Source of the DNA: Sphingomonas sp. CFBP 8760
GTDB taxonomy: Bacteria > Pseudomonadota > Alphaproteobacteria > Sphingomonadales > Sphingomonadaceae
DNA: 64,000 bases
Direction of reading: 5' to 3'
Assembly: GCF_014841615.1 (NCBI RefSeq)
Contig: NZ_JACYUG010000002.1
Span: 292,614 to 356,613 of the forward strand
In this document: positions 37,141 to 46,550 of the stretch, piece by piece
How the letters are laid out: every line of letters starts with the position of its first letter
How positions within the stretch are numbered: position 1 is the stretch's first letter
Made by a program: the position numbers and the translations under genes
The notes under the pieces: generated by a model
Told to the model about the DNA's origin: nothing
Database searches by the model: none
Seen by the model: the letters and a program-made list of their open reading frames with translations, nothing else

Positions 37141-38676
37141 CTAGTGGAGCAGCGCGATCGTGGCGGCCGCGCCGCCCGCCGCGGCCAGCGCCGCCACCAG
37201 CGCGTAACGCCAGCCGCCACCGATCCGGATGATATCGACCTCCTGCAGGGGCAGGGCAGGCGGCTCGCCCCCCGGGGCCGGATACCGCGCCTCGATCCGG
37301 CGGACGAGGTCGGGCAATCCGGCCAGCGTCCGGAAATCGAGGATCAGCCGGTCGGCGATCGCCGCCTCCGGTCCCAGTTCGGTGCGAATCCATTCGCGCA
37401 CGAACGGCGCGGCGGAATCCCACAGGTTGATATCGGGGTCGAGGCTGGTCGCGACCCCCTCCACCATCACCATCGTCTTCTGCAGCAGCAGCAGGTGCGG
37501 CTGCGTCACCATGTCGAAATCGCGGGTGATCGAGAACAGCCCGTCGAGCATCATTCCGATCGACATGTCCTTCACCGGCAGGCCGCGCATCGGTTCGCCC
37601 ACCGCCCGCAGCGCGGTCGCGAATTCGGCGACGTTGTGATGCGCGGGGACGTAGCCGGCCTCGAAATGGATTTCCGCGACGCGTTTGTAGTTGCCGGTGA
37701 TGAGACCGTAGAGGATTTCGGCCAGCCACACGCGGGCGCGCCGGTCGATCCGGCCCATGATGCCGAAATCGATCGCGGCGATGCGGTTGCCGGGCAGCGC
37801 GAACAGATTGCCCTGATGCATGTCGGCATGGAAGAACCCTTCCGCGATCGCTTGTCGCAGGAAGGCGCGCACCAGCGTTTCCGCCAGGCGCGGCAGGTCG
37901 TAACCGGCGGCGACCAGCGCGGGCCGGTCCGACAGCTTGATGCCGTCGATCCACTCGGTCGTCAGGATCTTCGCGGTCGATCGCTGCCAGTCGATCGCGG
38001 GCACGACGAAGTCCGGCTCGGCGGTCATCGCCTCGGCCAGTTCGGAGGCGGAGGCCGCCTCGCGCCGGAAATTGAGTTCGCGCAGCGTCCAGCGGCGGAA
38101 ATTCTCGATCGTCAGGCGCGGGCGCAGCCGGCGGGCCTCGGGGCTGAGCGCCTCAAGCTGCGCCGCCGCCCATTGATAGGTGTCGATCGCCCGACCGAAA
38201 TCGTCCTCCACGCCGGGCCGCAGCACCTTCACCGCGACCTGCCGGCCATCGGTGGTGACGGCGCGGTGGACCTGCGCGATCGAGGCGGCGCCGACTGGCG
38301 TCTCCTGGATCTGGGTGAACAGCACCGCCGGATCGCGGCCCAGCCCGGCGCGCAACGCCTCGTGGATCGTCTCGTACGGGATGGCGGGCAGCTGGTCCTG
38401 CAACCGCAGCAGATCGTGTGCGGCATCGTCGCCGACGATGTCGGGACGGGTCGCGAGCGACTGGCCCAGCTTGATCGCGGCGGGGCCGATCGCCTGGAAC
38501 GCGTCGGCATAGCGCGGCACCGCCGGCACGCGCGCGCCGATGCGGGCGATCCGCACGATCCGGCGCACCGCGGCGGGGGTGTTGGGATCGCGCTCGATCC
38601 CGCGCAGCGCGCCGTGGCGGGCGAGGATGCGACCCCATTTCAGGAGCCGCCAGACATGGGTGGCGGAACCGGTCAC
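37141..38676 (-). CDS. ubiB: UbiB-family atypical kinase (ubiquinone biosynthesis)
   Basis: 511 residues. ABC1/ADCK/UbiB kinase-like fold: KxGQ-type region IKLGQSLATRPD, QVHRAVTTDGRQVAVKV with the conserved Lys, ADMHQGNLF and DFGIMG as catalytic/metal parts. The C-terminus is a hydrophobic pair (YALVAALAAAGGAAATIAL). Assists late ubiquinone synthesis. Seven bases after ubiE. Confidence 0.94.
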   Translation of the reverse strand: MTGSATHVWRLLKWGRILARHGALRGIERDPNTPAAVRRIVRIARIGARVPAVPRYADAFQAIGPAAIKLGQSLATRPDIVGDDAAHDLLRLQDQLPAIPYETIHEALRAGLGRDPAVLFTQIQETPVGAASIAQVHRAVTTDGRQVAVKVLRPGVEDDFGRAIDTYQWAAAQLEALSPEARRLRPRLTIENFRRWTLRELNFRREAASASELAEAMTAEPDFVVPAIDWQRSTAKILTTEWIDGIKLSDRPALVAAGYDLPRLAETLVRAFLRQAIAEGFFHADMHQGNLFALPGNRIAAIDFGIMGRIDRRARVWLAEILYGLITGNYKRVAEIHFEAGYVPAHHNVAEFATALRAVGEPMRGLPVKDMSIGMMLDGLFSITRDFDMVTQPHLLLLQKTMVMVEGVATSLDPDINLWDSAAPFVREWIRTELGPEAAIADRLILDFRTLAGLPDLVRRIEARYPAPGGEPPALPLQEVDIIRIGGGWRYALVAALAAAGGAAATIALLH

Positions 38677-38683
38677 GGGCGGA

Positions 38684-39415
38684 TCAGATCTTCCAGCCGC
38701 TGTGGATCGCGACCAGGCCGCCCATGATCGGTTCCACCTTGGTGTTCACGAAACCCGCCTCGCCGATCATCGCCTTGAACGTCGGCATCGGTGGAAAGCG
38801 CCGGATCGATTCGATCAGATAGCGATAGCTGTCGGCGTCGCGTGCCAGCAACTGCCCCAGCTTCGGCACCAGCCGGTGCGAATAGGCGTCGTACACCTCG
38901 GCGAAACCCGGCCATTCGACGGTCGAGAATTCGAGGCAGAAGAATCGCCCGCCGCGCCGCAGCACCCGGTGCGCCTCGCGCAATGCCTGGGGGATGTCGG
39001 TGACGTTCCGGATGCCGAACGCGATCGTATAGGCATCGAAGAACCGGTCGGGGAAGGTCAGCGTCTCGGCATTCGCCTCCGTCCAGACCAGGCCGTCGAT
39101 ACCGCGCTTGGCGGCGCGGCCCATGCCCACGTCGAGCATCGCGGGATTGATGTCCGCCACCGTGATCGCCGCGCCCGACGGAGCCATGCGGAATGCGATG
39201 TCGCCGGTGCCGCCCGCCATGTCGAGGATCTGTTCGCCGTCGCGCGGCTTCACGCGGCGGACGAAGCGGTCCTTCCACAGCCGGTGCATCCCGCCCGACA
39301 TGGCGTCGTTCATCAGGTCGTAGCTGGAGGCGACGCTGGTGAAGACGCCCCCGACCCGCTGGGTCTTTTCCGCCGGAGCGACATCTTCATAGCCGAAGGA
39401 GACGGTTTCATTCAT
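38684..39415 (-). CDS. ubiE: Ubiquinone/menaquinone methyltransferase
   Basis: 243 residues from 39415 (MNETVSFGYE). SAM-binding LDMAGGTGDIAF, then AFGIRNVTDIPQALREAHRVL, typical of UbiE. Methylates the demethoxy ubiquinol ring (C-methyl step). First gene of the ubiE-ubiB-membrane-coaBC-dut operon. Divergent from mutM over 56 bases. Confidence 0.95.
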   Translation of the reverse strand: MNETVSFGYEDVAPAEKTQRVGGVFTSVASSYDLMNDAMSGGMHRLWKDRFVRRVKPRDGEQILDMAGGTGDIAFRMAPSGAAITVADINPAMLDVGMGRAAKRGIDGLVWTEANAETLTFPDRFFDAYTIAFGIRNVTDIPQALREAHRVLRRGGRFFCLEFSTVEWPGFAEVYDAYSHRLVPKLGQLLARDADSYRYLIESIRRFPPMPTFKAMIGEAGFVNTKVEPIMGGLVAIHSGWKI

Positions 39416-39471
39416 GGGCAACGCCCTAGCGGGCGCTTGTGGCGGGGGCAAACGCAACCTAGCTCCACGGG

Positions 39472-40287
39472 GTGCCAGAACTTCCCGAAGTCGAAACCAC
39501 CGTTCGCGGGCTGACCCCCGTTCTCCATGGTCAGCGCCTGACGCTGGTCGAGCCGCGCCGCGCCGATCTGCGCAAGGCGATCCCCGTCGATCTGCGTCAA
39601 CGGATGCAGGGGGCGGTCGTCACCGGCTTGGGCCGCCGCGCCAAATACGGGATGATCGACACCGATCGCGGCGATACGATGATCTTCCATCTGGGCATGT
39701 CGGGGCGCTGGCGGGTCGATCCGGCCGATCTGCTGGCGCACGATCACCTGCTGATCGAAACGGCGGCGGGGCGGCGACTGGCGCTGAACGACCCGCGGCG
39801 ATTCGGCTTTCTCGACCTGTTGCCGACCGCCGACTTGGCCACCTATCCCGCCTTCGCCGCGATGGGGCCGGAACCGCTGGGCGACGACCTGACCGCCGCC
39901 GGGCTGATGCGCGCGCTGGAGGGGCGGTCCGCCCCGATCAAGGCGATGCTGCTCGACCAGCGGATCGTGGCGGGGCTGGGCAACATCTATGTGTGCGAGG
40001 CGCTGCACATGGCGGGCATCGCCCCGTCGCGTGCGGCGGGACAGATATCGTCGGCGCGACTCGCGCGGCTGGTCGAGGCGATCCGGGCGGTCCTGATGGC
40101 CGCGATCGACGCCGGCGGCTCGACGCTGCGGGATTTCGCGGCGCCGGACGGCGAACTCGGTTATTTCTCCAAGCAGTTTCTGGTCTATGGTCGCGAGCAC
40201 GAGGCCTGTGCCTGTGGCGGGCCGGTCCATCGGCAGACGCAGGCGGGGCGATCCACCTTCTGGTGCCCGCGTTGCCAGCGCACCTGA
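39472..40287 (+). CDS. mutM: Formamidopyrimidine-DNA glycosylase
   Basis: 271 residues from a GTG at 39472, which gives the conserved Pro2-Glu3 N-terminus (PELPEVET). Catalytic Lys in the beta-hairpin (RRAKYGMID), and the C-terminal zinc finger CxCGGPVxxxxxxGRSTFWCPRC. Removes oxidised purines. The start cannot be moved because Pro2 is the catalytic nucleophile. Confidence 0.97.
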   Translation: MPELPEVETTVRGLTPVLHGQRLTLVEPRRADLRKAIPVDLRQRMQGAVVTGLGRRAKYGMIDTDRGDTMIFHLGMSGRWRVDPADLLAHDHLLIETAAGRRLALNDPRRFGFLDLLPTADLATYPAFAAMGPEPLGDDLTAAGLMRALEGRSAPIKAMLLDQRIVAGLGNIYVCEALHMAGIAPSRAAGQISSARLARLVEAIRAVLMAAIDAGGSTLRDFAAPDGELGYFSKQFLVYGREHEACACGGPVHRQTQAGRSTFWCPRCQRT

Positions 40288-40299
40288 ACGCGGCATGTG

Positions 40300-40328
40300 T
40301 TGACGCCCCGATGCCTGGCGGCTAAGGG
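40300..40328 (+). promoter_or_regulatory. Candidate rpsT promoter
   Basis: TTGACG at 40300-40305, 17-base spacer, TAAGGG at 40323-40328, 72 bases ahead of the rpsT start. The -35 is good; the -10 is poor but usual in high-GC alphaproteobacteria. Confidence 0.4.
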
Positions 40329-40399
40329 CGGCGGCTTCCAAGCATCGGGTGTTCCCGACGCTTCCAATTCATCGAACCGAATTCAAGGACCGATCCAGC

Positions 40400-40663
40400 A
40401 TGGCGAACACGCCGCAAGCCAAGAAGCGTATCCGTCGCAACCAGCGCCGCGCCGATGTGAACGGCGCTCGCGTCGGCCGCATCCGCACTTTCGTGAAGAA
40501 GGTCGAATCGGCACTGGAATCGGGCGACAAGGTTGCGGCGGCTGCGGCCCTGTCGGCGGTGCAGCCGGAACTGGCGCGCGGCGTCGCGCGCGGCGTGCTT
40601 CATCGCAACACCGCCAGCCGCAAGTTCTCGCGTCTGACCAAGGCGGTCACCGCGCTCGCCTGA
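40400..40663 (+). CDS. rpsT: 30S ribosomal protein bS20
   Basis: 87 residues. [15 protein letters not shown] start and two Lys/Arg/Ala-rich helices, as in bS20. Followed by a strong terminator, so monocistronic. Confidence 0.97.
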   Translation: MANTPQAKKRIRRNQRRADVNGARVGRIRTFVKKVESALESGDKVAAAAALSAVQPELARGVARGVLHRNTASRKFSRLTKAVTALA

Positions 40664-40688
40664 TCCGTTCGGGACGACGAAATGACGA

Positions 40689-40717
40689 CCCGCCGGGTAA
40701 TTCCCGGCGGGTTTTTT
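40689..40717 (+). terminator. rpsT Rho-independent terminator
   Basis: CCCGCCGGG-taatt-CCCGGCGGG (9-base perfect stem) and T6, 26 bases after the rpsT stop. Confidence 0.94.
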
Positions 40718-41115
40718 CGTGCCTTTTTGCGATGACCGGAGGAACTCCCGCCAAGGTGGCGCAAAGCAGCGATCCGGCGGACTTGATCTCGAGCAAGATT
40801 GCCATTTTTCCAAGTAAAATGCAGCAATATCAATGGCTTGTAAGAAAGTTTGACGCATTTCCGCCAACCGTGACGTGTCAATCCGGTTTATTTCAGATTT
40901 GTGGCCGGACCCGGTCTTGATCGTACCTCCCAGCCCTTCATAATCACTTCCACGCCGGCAATGACCATTGCGGCGTCAGAACCAGATCAGCGAAGCCCGG
41001 GTATCGTATCGGTACCCAATGGGGGGCTTTTGTCCGGATGTAATCAACGACGGCGAAGCAATGTGCTTTTGCCGGCGGGAGAATTGTGCGCGTGAACGAA
41101 TGGCAGGGAGATACG
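40718..41115. other. AT-richer leader region upstream of dnaA, with candidate promoter
   Basis: About 400 gene-free bases, noticeably AT-richer than the rest. A promoter-like TTGATC (40917-40922), 16-base spacer, CATAAT (40939-40944) lies about 170 bases before dnaA. I looked for TTATCCACA-type DnaA boxes and found no convincing one, so I do not call an origin here. Long leaders are common for dnaA and may hold translational control. Confidence 0.45.
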
Positions 41116-42543
41116 GTGAGCGAGCAGGCGCAAGCCTGGGCGCAGATCCGCGCCTCGCTGCGCGAGTCCGCCGGCGTCCGGCTGTTCGATCAGTGGCTGA
41201 AGCCGATCGAACTGGTCGAGGCCGATCCGGATGAGGACGATATCGTCCGGCTGGCGCTGCCATCTGCCTTCCTGGCGAACTGGGTGCGCAGCCATTACGC
41301 CGACCGGCTCCAGTTCGAATTCCGGCGCGTCCTGCCGCATGTCCGCGATGTGAAGCTGGAAACCCGGCCGCCGTCGCGGATGCCAGTGACGATGCCGGTG
41401 ATGATGGCGGCGGAGCCGGTGGCGGATGCCGGGCTGGAAGCATCGCCGGTGATTCGCGAATCGGTTCCGGCGATGGCGCCTGCCGCCGCGGCGCCCGTCG
41501 CGGTGGCGGAACCCGGCGAGCGGCCGTTGCTCGATCCGCGGCTGACCTTCGACCGATTCGTGGTCGACCAGTCCAACCGCGTGTCCTTCAACGCCGCCCG
41601 GTTGCTGGCCGAACCCGGTATCCCGCGGTTCTCGCCGCTGTTCATCCATTCGACGACGGGGCAGGGCAAGACCCACCTGATGCACGCGATCGGCCACGCC
41701 TTCCGCGCGGCGGTGCCGCATGCGGTGGTGATATGCATGTCGGCCGAGCGGTTCATGTTCGATTTCGTCGCCGCGATGCGCGCGCGCGATACCTTTTCCT
41801 TCAAGACCCGGCTGCGCTCCGCCGACCTGCTGCTGATCGACGACCTCCAGTTCATCGCCGGCAAGGATGCCACGCAGGAGGAGTTCTTCCACACGATCAA
41901 CGAGATCGTCGGCGCGGGCAAGCGGCTGGTGATCGCCGCCGATCGCCCGCCCCAGGCGCTGGACGGGGTCGAGCCGCGCATCATCAGCCGGCTGGGGGCA
42001 GGGCTGGTCGCCGATATCAAGGCGCCCGACTTGGCGCTGCGCCGTGCGATCCTGGAGCGGAAGGCCGCCGAGCTACCCGGTACGGTGATGCCGCCCGAGG
42101 TGCTCGACATGATCGCCGCCCGCGTCCACACCAGCGTGCGCGAAGTGGAGGGGGCGCTGAACCGCGTCGCCGCCTATGCGCAGCTGACCGGCGAGGCGAT
42201 CGATCTCGACTTTGCCCGCCAGACGCTGGGCGACGTGTTCCGCGGCGCGGAACGTCGGGTGACGATCGAGGAGATCCAGAAGCTGGTCAGCCAGCATTTC
42301 GAGCTGAAGCCGCTCGATCTCGTATCCGCCCGCCGCTCGCGCGCGGTGGCGCGCCCGCGCCAGATCGCGATGTACCTGTCGAAACGGCTGACCACGCGCT
42401 CGCTGCCCGAAATCGGCCGCAAGTTCGGCGGGCGCGACCACTCCACCGTGATCCATGCGGTCCGCAAGATCGAGGAACTGCGCGACACCGACCGCGACAT
42501 CGATGGCGCGGTGCGCGTGCTGATGCGGGAACTGGAAGCCTGA
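41116..42543 (+). CDS. dnaA: Chromosomal replication initiator DnaA
   Basis: 475 residues if started at the GTG at 41116, which has AGGGAG six bases upstream. The upstream in-frame GTG at 41086 (with its own GGGAG site) or at 41092 would add 8-10 residues. Domain I at the N-terminus, a Pro/Ala-rich linker, then the AAA+ domain with Walker A as TGQGKTHL, Walker B LLLIDDLQFIAG, sensor II, and domain IV with the DnaA-box motif GGRDHSTVIHAV. Initiates replication. Convergent with trpS. Confidence 0.96.
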   Translation: MSEQAQAWAQIRASLRESAGVRLFDQWLKPIELVEADPDEDDIVRLALPSAFLANWVRSHYADRLQFEFRRVLPHVRDVKLETRPPSRMPVTMPVMMAAEPVADAGLEASPVIRESVPAMAPAAAAPVAVAEPGERPLLDPRLTFDRFVVDQSNRVSFNAARLLAEPGIPRFSPLFIHSTTGQGKTHLMHAIGHAFRAAVPHAVVICMSAERFMFDFVAAMRARDTFSFKTRLRSADLLLIDDLQFIAGKDATQEEFFHTINEIVGAGKRLVIAADRPPQALDGVEPRIISRLGAGLVADIKAPDLALRRAILERKAAELPGTVMPPEVLDMIAARVHTSVREVEGALNRVAAYAQLTGEAIDLDFARQTLGDVFRGAERRVTIEEIQKLVSQHFELKPLDLVSARRSRAVARPRQIAMYLSKRLTTRSLPEIGRKFGGRDHSTVIHAVRKIEELRDTDRDIDGAVRVLMRELEA

Positions 42544-42562
42544 GGGGGCCATCGCTGCCCCC
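42544..42562. terminator. Weak hairpin between convergent dnaA and trpS
   Basis: GGGGGC-catcgct-GCCCCC (6-base stem, 7-base loop) straight after the dnaA stop. No U-tract. Only a possible end signal. Confidence 0.3.
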
Positions 42563-42580
42563 CGGCCGCTACCGGTCGAA

Positions 42581-43588
42581 CTAGACCTGCAACCCCGTCG
42601 CCCGTTGCGCGGCCCGCAAGGTCGGCTCCGCCAGGGCGCGGGCCTTGTCGGCCCCCCGTTCCAGTGCGACACCCACGGCGGCGCGATCGTCCAGCAACCG
42701 GACGAGCCGCTCGCGAATCGGGCCGAGGACGGACACCGTCAGGTCGGCCAGCGCCGGCTTGAACGCCCCGAACCCCTGACCGGCATGGTCCGCCAGCACC
42801 GCATCGGTGCCGGTGCCCGCCAGCGCGGCATAGATGGTGACGAGGTTGCGCGCCTCGGGCCGCTCCGCCAGTTCGGCCATCGTGTCGGGCAGCTGGCCGG
42901 GATCGGTCCGCGCCTTGCGCATCTTCTGCGCGATCGCGTCGTCCGAATCGGTCAGGTTGATCCGCGACGCATCGGACGGGTCCGATTTCGACATCTTGGC
43001 GGTGCCGTCGCGCAGGCTCATGATCCGGGGCGCGGCGGCGGAGATGAAGGGTTCGGGGGGTACGAACAGGTCGACGCCGAAATCGGCGTTGAACTTGACC
43101 GCGATGTCGCGCGCCAGTTCCAGATGCTGTTTCTGGTCGTCGCCCACGGGCACGTGCGTGCCGCGATAGACCAGTATGTCGGCGGCCTGCAGTACCGGAT
43201 AGGTGAACAGGCCGACCGAGGCGCCGTCACGGTTCTTGCCCGCCTTGTCCTTCCACTGCGTCATCCGGCCGAGCCAGCCCATCCGCGCGGTGCCCTGCAA
43301 CACCCAGCACAGTTCGGCATGGGCGGAGACGCGCGCCTGGTTGAACAGGATCGACCGGTCGGGATCGATCCCGGCGGCGAGCAGCGTCGCCGCCATCTCG
43401 ATCGTGGTGGCCGCGCGTTCGACCGGGTCGATCGCCACCGTCAGCGAATGGAGGTCGGCAAGGAAGAACAGCGCCTCGCCGCCCTCCGCCTGCATGTCGT
43501 CCTGCATCGCGACCCATTGGCGGATCGCGCCCAGATAGTTGCCGAGGTGGAGATTGCCGGTGGTCTGGATGCCGGAGACGATGCGCAA
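42581..43588 (-). CDS. trpS: Tryptophanyl-tRNA synthetase
   Basis: 335 residues, starting MRIVSGIQTTGNLHLGN. HIGH-type TTGNLHLG and KMSKS as AKMSKSDPSD. Housekeeping. 13 bases downstream of murJ in the same direction, so probably co-transcribed. Confidence 0.97.
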   Translation of the reverse strand: MRIVSGIQTTGNLHLGNYLGAIRQWVAMQDDMQAEGGEALFFLADLHSLTVAIDPVERAATTIEMAATLLAAGIDPDRSILFNQARVSAHAELCWVLQGTARMGWLGRMTQWKDKAGKNRDGASVGLFTYPVLQAADILVYRGTHVPVGDDQKQHLELARDIAVKFNADFGVDLFVPPEPFISAAAPRIMSLRDGTAKMSKSDPSDASRINLTDSDDAIAQKMRKARTDPGQLPDTMAELAERPEARNLVTIYAALAGTGTDAVLADHAGQGFGAFKPALADLTVSVLGPIRERLVRLLDDRAAVGVALERGADKARALAEPTLRAAQRATGLQV

Positions 43589-43601
43589 CGAACGGGTTCC
43601 T

Positions 43602-45167
43602 TCAGGCGGGGCGGCGGATCAGTCGCTTCAGATCGGCCGGGCGTACCGCGCCGGTCAGCACGGTGGCGGCGGCATAGACCAGCCCGCCGGTGCCGACCAG
43701 CACGACCAGCGCACCCCAGCGCTCGACCGTCGATCCGGTGACGTAAGGCGTGAACAGGTCGTTGAGGAAGAACATCGTCCCCCCCATCGCCAGCGCCGCG
43801 ACCAGCAGGCGCGGCGCGCGGCGGCGCAACTGCCGGTCGGGGACGAACTGACCGCGCTTCGCCAGCGTGCGGTACAGCAGCGCGACGTTCACCGTGCTGG
43901 CGATCGCCGTCGCCAGCGGCGGCCCCATATGCTGGAGCGGCACGATCAGCGCGAGGTTGAGGACGAGGTTCACGACCATCGAGATCGTCGCATAGCGGAC
44001 GGGCGTGCGGGTGTCGGAGCGGGCATAATAGCCCGGCGTCAGCACCTTGACGAGGATGTAGGAGGGCAGGCCGACCGAGAAGGCGGCCAGCGCCTGCGCG
44101 GTGAACAGCGTGTCGTCCATGCCGAACTTGCCATGCTGGAACAGCGCAGCGGCGATCGGCACGCCGCACACGATGAGCGCGGCGGTGGCGGGCAGGGTGA
44201 GGAACAGCGCCAGCTCCATCCCCCGGTTCTGCGTCTCCATCGCCGCCGCTTCCTCCCCCTTGCCCAGCAGGCGGGAGATGGTGGGCAGGAGGACGGTACC
44301 CAACCCGATCCCGATCAGCCCGAGCGGCAGCTGGTTCAGCCGGTCGGCGGCATAGATATAGCTGACCGACCCGGCGGGAAGCAGGCTGGCGGCCAGCGCG
44401 GTTGAGACGACGAGGTTGATCTGCACCGCGCCGGCTCCTGCCGCGGCGGGCCAGATCAGCGACAGCAGCCGCTTCACGTCGGCGTTGAGCCGGGGTCGCT
44501 TCAGACGCAGTCTCACCCCCGCCGCCCGGCATGCCAGCCACAGCCACAGCAACTGGAGCGCGCCGGCGACGGTCACCGCGATCGCCTGGTTGCGCGCGGT
44601 CAGTATCGGCACGTCCGTGTGGAAGAACAGCAGCGCCCCGATCAGCGTCAGGTTCAGCAGGATCGGTGCCGCTGCGTTGATCCAGAATTTATGCAACGAA
44701 TTGAGGATGCCGCCCAACAGCGACACCAGGCTGATGAGCATCAGATAGGGAAAGGTCAGCCGCGCCAGCTGCACCACCTGTGCGAACTGCGCATCGGTGG
44801 CGTCGTTGAACCCGAACGTCAGCAGCCACGTCACCGGCCACGCCGCGATCTCGACCAGCCCGGTCATCAGGATCAGGACCGGGAGCAGCACCGACAGCGC
44901 ATCCTCCGCAAACGCCAGCCCGTCGGGCAGACCGCGCCCTGTCGGGTCGGCGACCTTGCGATTGAACAGGGGGATGAATGCAGCGTTGAACGCGCCTTCC
45001 GCAAACAACGCCCGGAACATGTTGGGCAGGCGGAACGCGATCTGGAAGGCATCGGACGCGAAGTTCGCGCCGACGAACCGGAAGAACAGCGCATCACGCA
45101 CCAGTCCCAGTACCCGACTGGCGAGCGTGAGCCCGCCGATCGAGCCCAGCGCCCGGGTGAGGTTCAT
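43602..45167 (-). CDS. murJ: Lipid II flippase MurJ
   Basis: 521 residues with about 14 transmembrane helices. MviN/MurJ features include GxLxxxSRVLGLVRD near the N-terminus and ARSDTRTP in the later half. It flips lipid-linked peptidoglycan precursors. Ends 13 bases before trpS; starts about 30 bases downstream of secB. Confidence 0.94.
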   Translation of the reverse strand: MNLTRALGSIGGLTLASRVLGLVRDALFFRFVGANFASDAFQIAFRLPNMFRALFAEGAFNAAFIPLFNRKVADPTGRGLPDGLAFAEDALSVLLPVLILMTGLVEIAAWPVTWLLTFGFNDATDAQFAQVVQLARLTFPYLMLISLVSLLGGILNSLHKFWINAAAPILLNLTLIGALLFFHTDVPILTARNQAIAVTVAGALQLLWLWLACRAAGVRLRLKRPRLNADVKRLLSLIWPAAAGAGAVQINLVVSTALAASLLPAGSVSYIYAADRLNQLPLGLIGIGLGTVLLPTISRLLGKGEEAAAMETQNRGMELALFLTLPATAALIVCGVPIAAALFQHGKFGMDDTLFTAQALAAFSVGLPSYILVKVLTPGYYARSDTRTPVRYATISMVVNLVLNLALIVPLQHMGPPLATAIASTVNVALLYRTLAKRGQFVPDRQLRRRAPRLLVAALAMGGTMFFLNDLFTPYVTGSTVERWGALVVLVGTGGLVYAAATVLTGAVRPADLKRLIRRPA

Positions 45168-45197
45168 GGCCGTTCGTCCCGGTTCGGACGAATTAAA

Positions 45198-45701
45198 TCA
45201 GGCGTGACCGACTTCGGTGGTGGTCGGCTGGCCCTGCTGCGCCGCCTGCTGGAGGTAAAGCTGGCCGAAGTCGATCGGCTCCAGCAACAGCGGCGGGAAG
45301 CCGCCGTCGCGAACCGCATCGGCCAGCACGCGGCGGGCGAACGGGAACAGCAGGCGCGGTGCCTCGCCCAGCATGAACGGCTGGATCTGGTCGACGGGGA
45401 CGTTGCGGAAGCCGAACAGGCCGGCGAACGACAGGTCGACGATGAACGCGGTCTGGCCGTCGACATCGGCGCGCACGTCGATCTTCAGGACCACCTCGTG
45501 CACCTCGTCGGCCACCTGGGTGGCGCCGATGTTGAACTGCACGTCGATCGCCGGCGGCGTCTGCGACTGGAAGATCGCGGGTGCGTTCGGGTTCTCGAAC
45601 GACAGGTCCTTCACATATTGCGAGATCATGCCGGCAGCGGGTGCCGTGTCGGTGCCGTTGGCAATCGGCTGGCCGGACGCGCCGTTGTCCTGATCGTCCA
45701 T
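45198..45701 (-). CDS. secB: Protein-export chaperone SecB
   Basis: 167 residues from the ATG at 45701 (AAGGAAA before it). SecB landmarks: YVKDLSFENPNAP, then LFPFARRVLADAVRDGGFPPLLLEPIDF. Holds pre-secretory proteins for SecA. The N-terminal 20 residues are Asp/Gln/Gly-rich and disordered. Divergent from the Tim44-domain gene, as in other alphaproteobacteria. Confidence 0.96.
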   Translation of the reverse strand: MDDQDNGASGQPIANGTDTAPAAGMISQYVKDLSFENPNAPAIFQSQTPPAIDVQFNIGATQVADEVHEVVLKIDVRADVDGQTAFIVDLSFAGLFGFRNVPVDQIQPFMLGEAPRLLFPFARRVLADAVRDGGFPPLLLEPIDFGQLYLQQAAQQGQPTTTEVGHA

Positions 45702-45866
45702 GTCGTTTTCCTTATGCGGTGAGCGTGGCGGTGGAGCGAAGCGGGCAGGCCGCGCGTTCGATCCGGTGTTCGTCGCGTAGCAGCGCCAACCCCCCGTTTC
45801 AACGGCGGGGTTGCCTGCTTCTCCCCGATGCAGGCCACGGATTTGAATCACCGGCGGATAACGCCT

Positions 45867-46541
45867 ATGTCATTGTCGAAGATCGGAGGCCCGGTGCTCT
45901 ACGTAATTGTGTTCGCGATGATAGCCGCTTTCCTGGCGCTGCGTCTGTATGGCGTCTTGGGCAAGCGGACGGGGCATGAACAACAGCCCCTGCCGCGCGC
46001 CGCCGAGGAACGGGGCGCGCTGCCCGCCGCCCCACGCGCGGTCGACGTCGCGGCCGAACCGCGCGAGATCGCCAACCGTCATATCGAACCGAAGGCGGAG
46101 GCGGGCCTGCGGGCGATCGTCGCTGGCGAGCCAGGCTTCGATGTCGGCCAGTTCCTGCAAGGGGCGAAGGGCGCGTACCGCATGGTACTGGAAGCGTTCT
46201 GGCAGGGTGACGAGGCGGCGCTGGCCGATCTGGCCGGACCCGATGTCCGTGCCGCGTTCGTCGACGCGATCGCGCAGCGCCGCGAAGCGGGCGAAACGCT
46301 CGACAACCGGCTGGTCACGATCGAGCGCGGGGTGATCGCCGATGCGCAGCTGGCCGGGCGCGAGGCGCGGATCACGGTGCGCTTCGATGCTGATATCGCC
46401 GCCATCACCCGGAATGCCGAGGGTCAGGTGATCGCCGGATCGCTGACCGACGCGGTCGAGACGCATGACGTGTGGACGTTCATGCGCACGCTGAAAAGCG
46501 GCGACCCGAACTGGAAGCTTGTCGATACCGATGAAGCATAA
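45867..46541 (+). CDS. timA: Tim44-like domain protein (TimA), membrane-bound
   Basis: 224 residues from the ATG at 45867. One N-terminal transmembrane helix (LYVIVFAMIAAFLALRLYG), then a Tim44-like C-terminal domain (FQ/FLQGAKGAYRMVLEAFWQGDEAAL through HDVWTF and DPNWKL). Related to mitochondrial Tim44. Located beside secB and followed by mltA, the normal alphaproteobacterial cluster. Confidence 0.9.
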   Translation: MSLSKIGGPVLYVIVFAMIAAFLALRLYGVLGKRTGHEQQPLPRAAEERGALPAAPRAVDVAAEPREIANRHIEPKAEAGLRAIVAGEPGFDVGQFLQGAKGAYRMVLEAFWQGDEAALADLAGPDVRAAFVDAIAQRREAGETLDNRLVTIERGVIADAQLAGREARITVRFDADIAAITRNAEGQVIAGSLTDAVETHDVWTFMRTLKSGDPNWKLVDTDEA

Positions 46542-46550
46542 GGCTGCGGC

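Noticed and set aside
36055..37954. Long open minus-strand stretch continuous with coaBC upstream of its start
   Set aside because: Between 36055 and 37954 the known genes are in other frames on the same strand (membrane protein, ubiB). The CoaC N-terminus fixes the start at 36052.
40718..41115. Replication origin next to dnaA
   Set aside because: No TTATCCACA-like boxes in number, no AT-rich 13-mers. In alphaproteobacteria dnaA and oriC are often apart.
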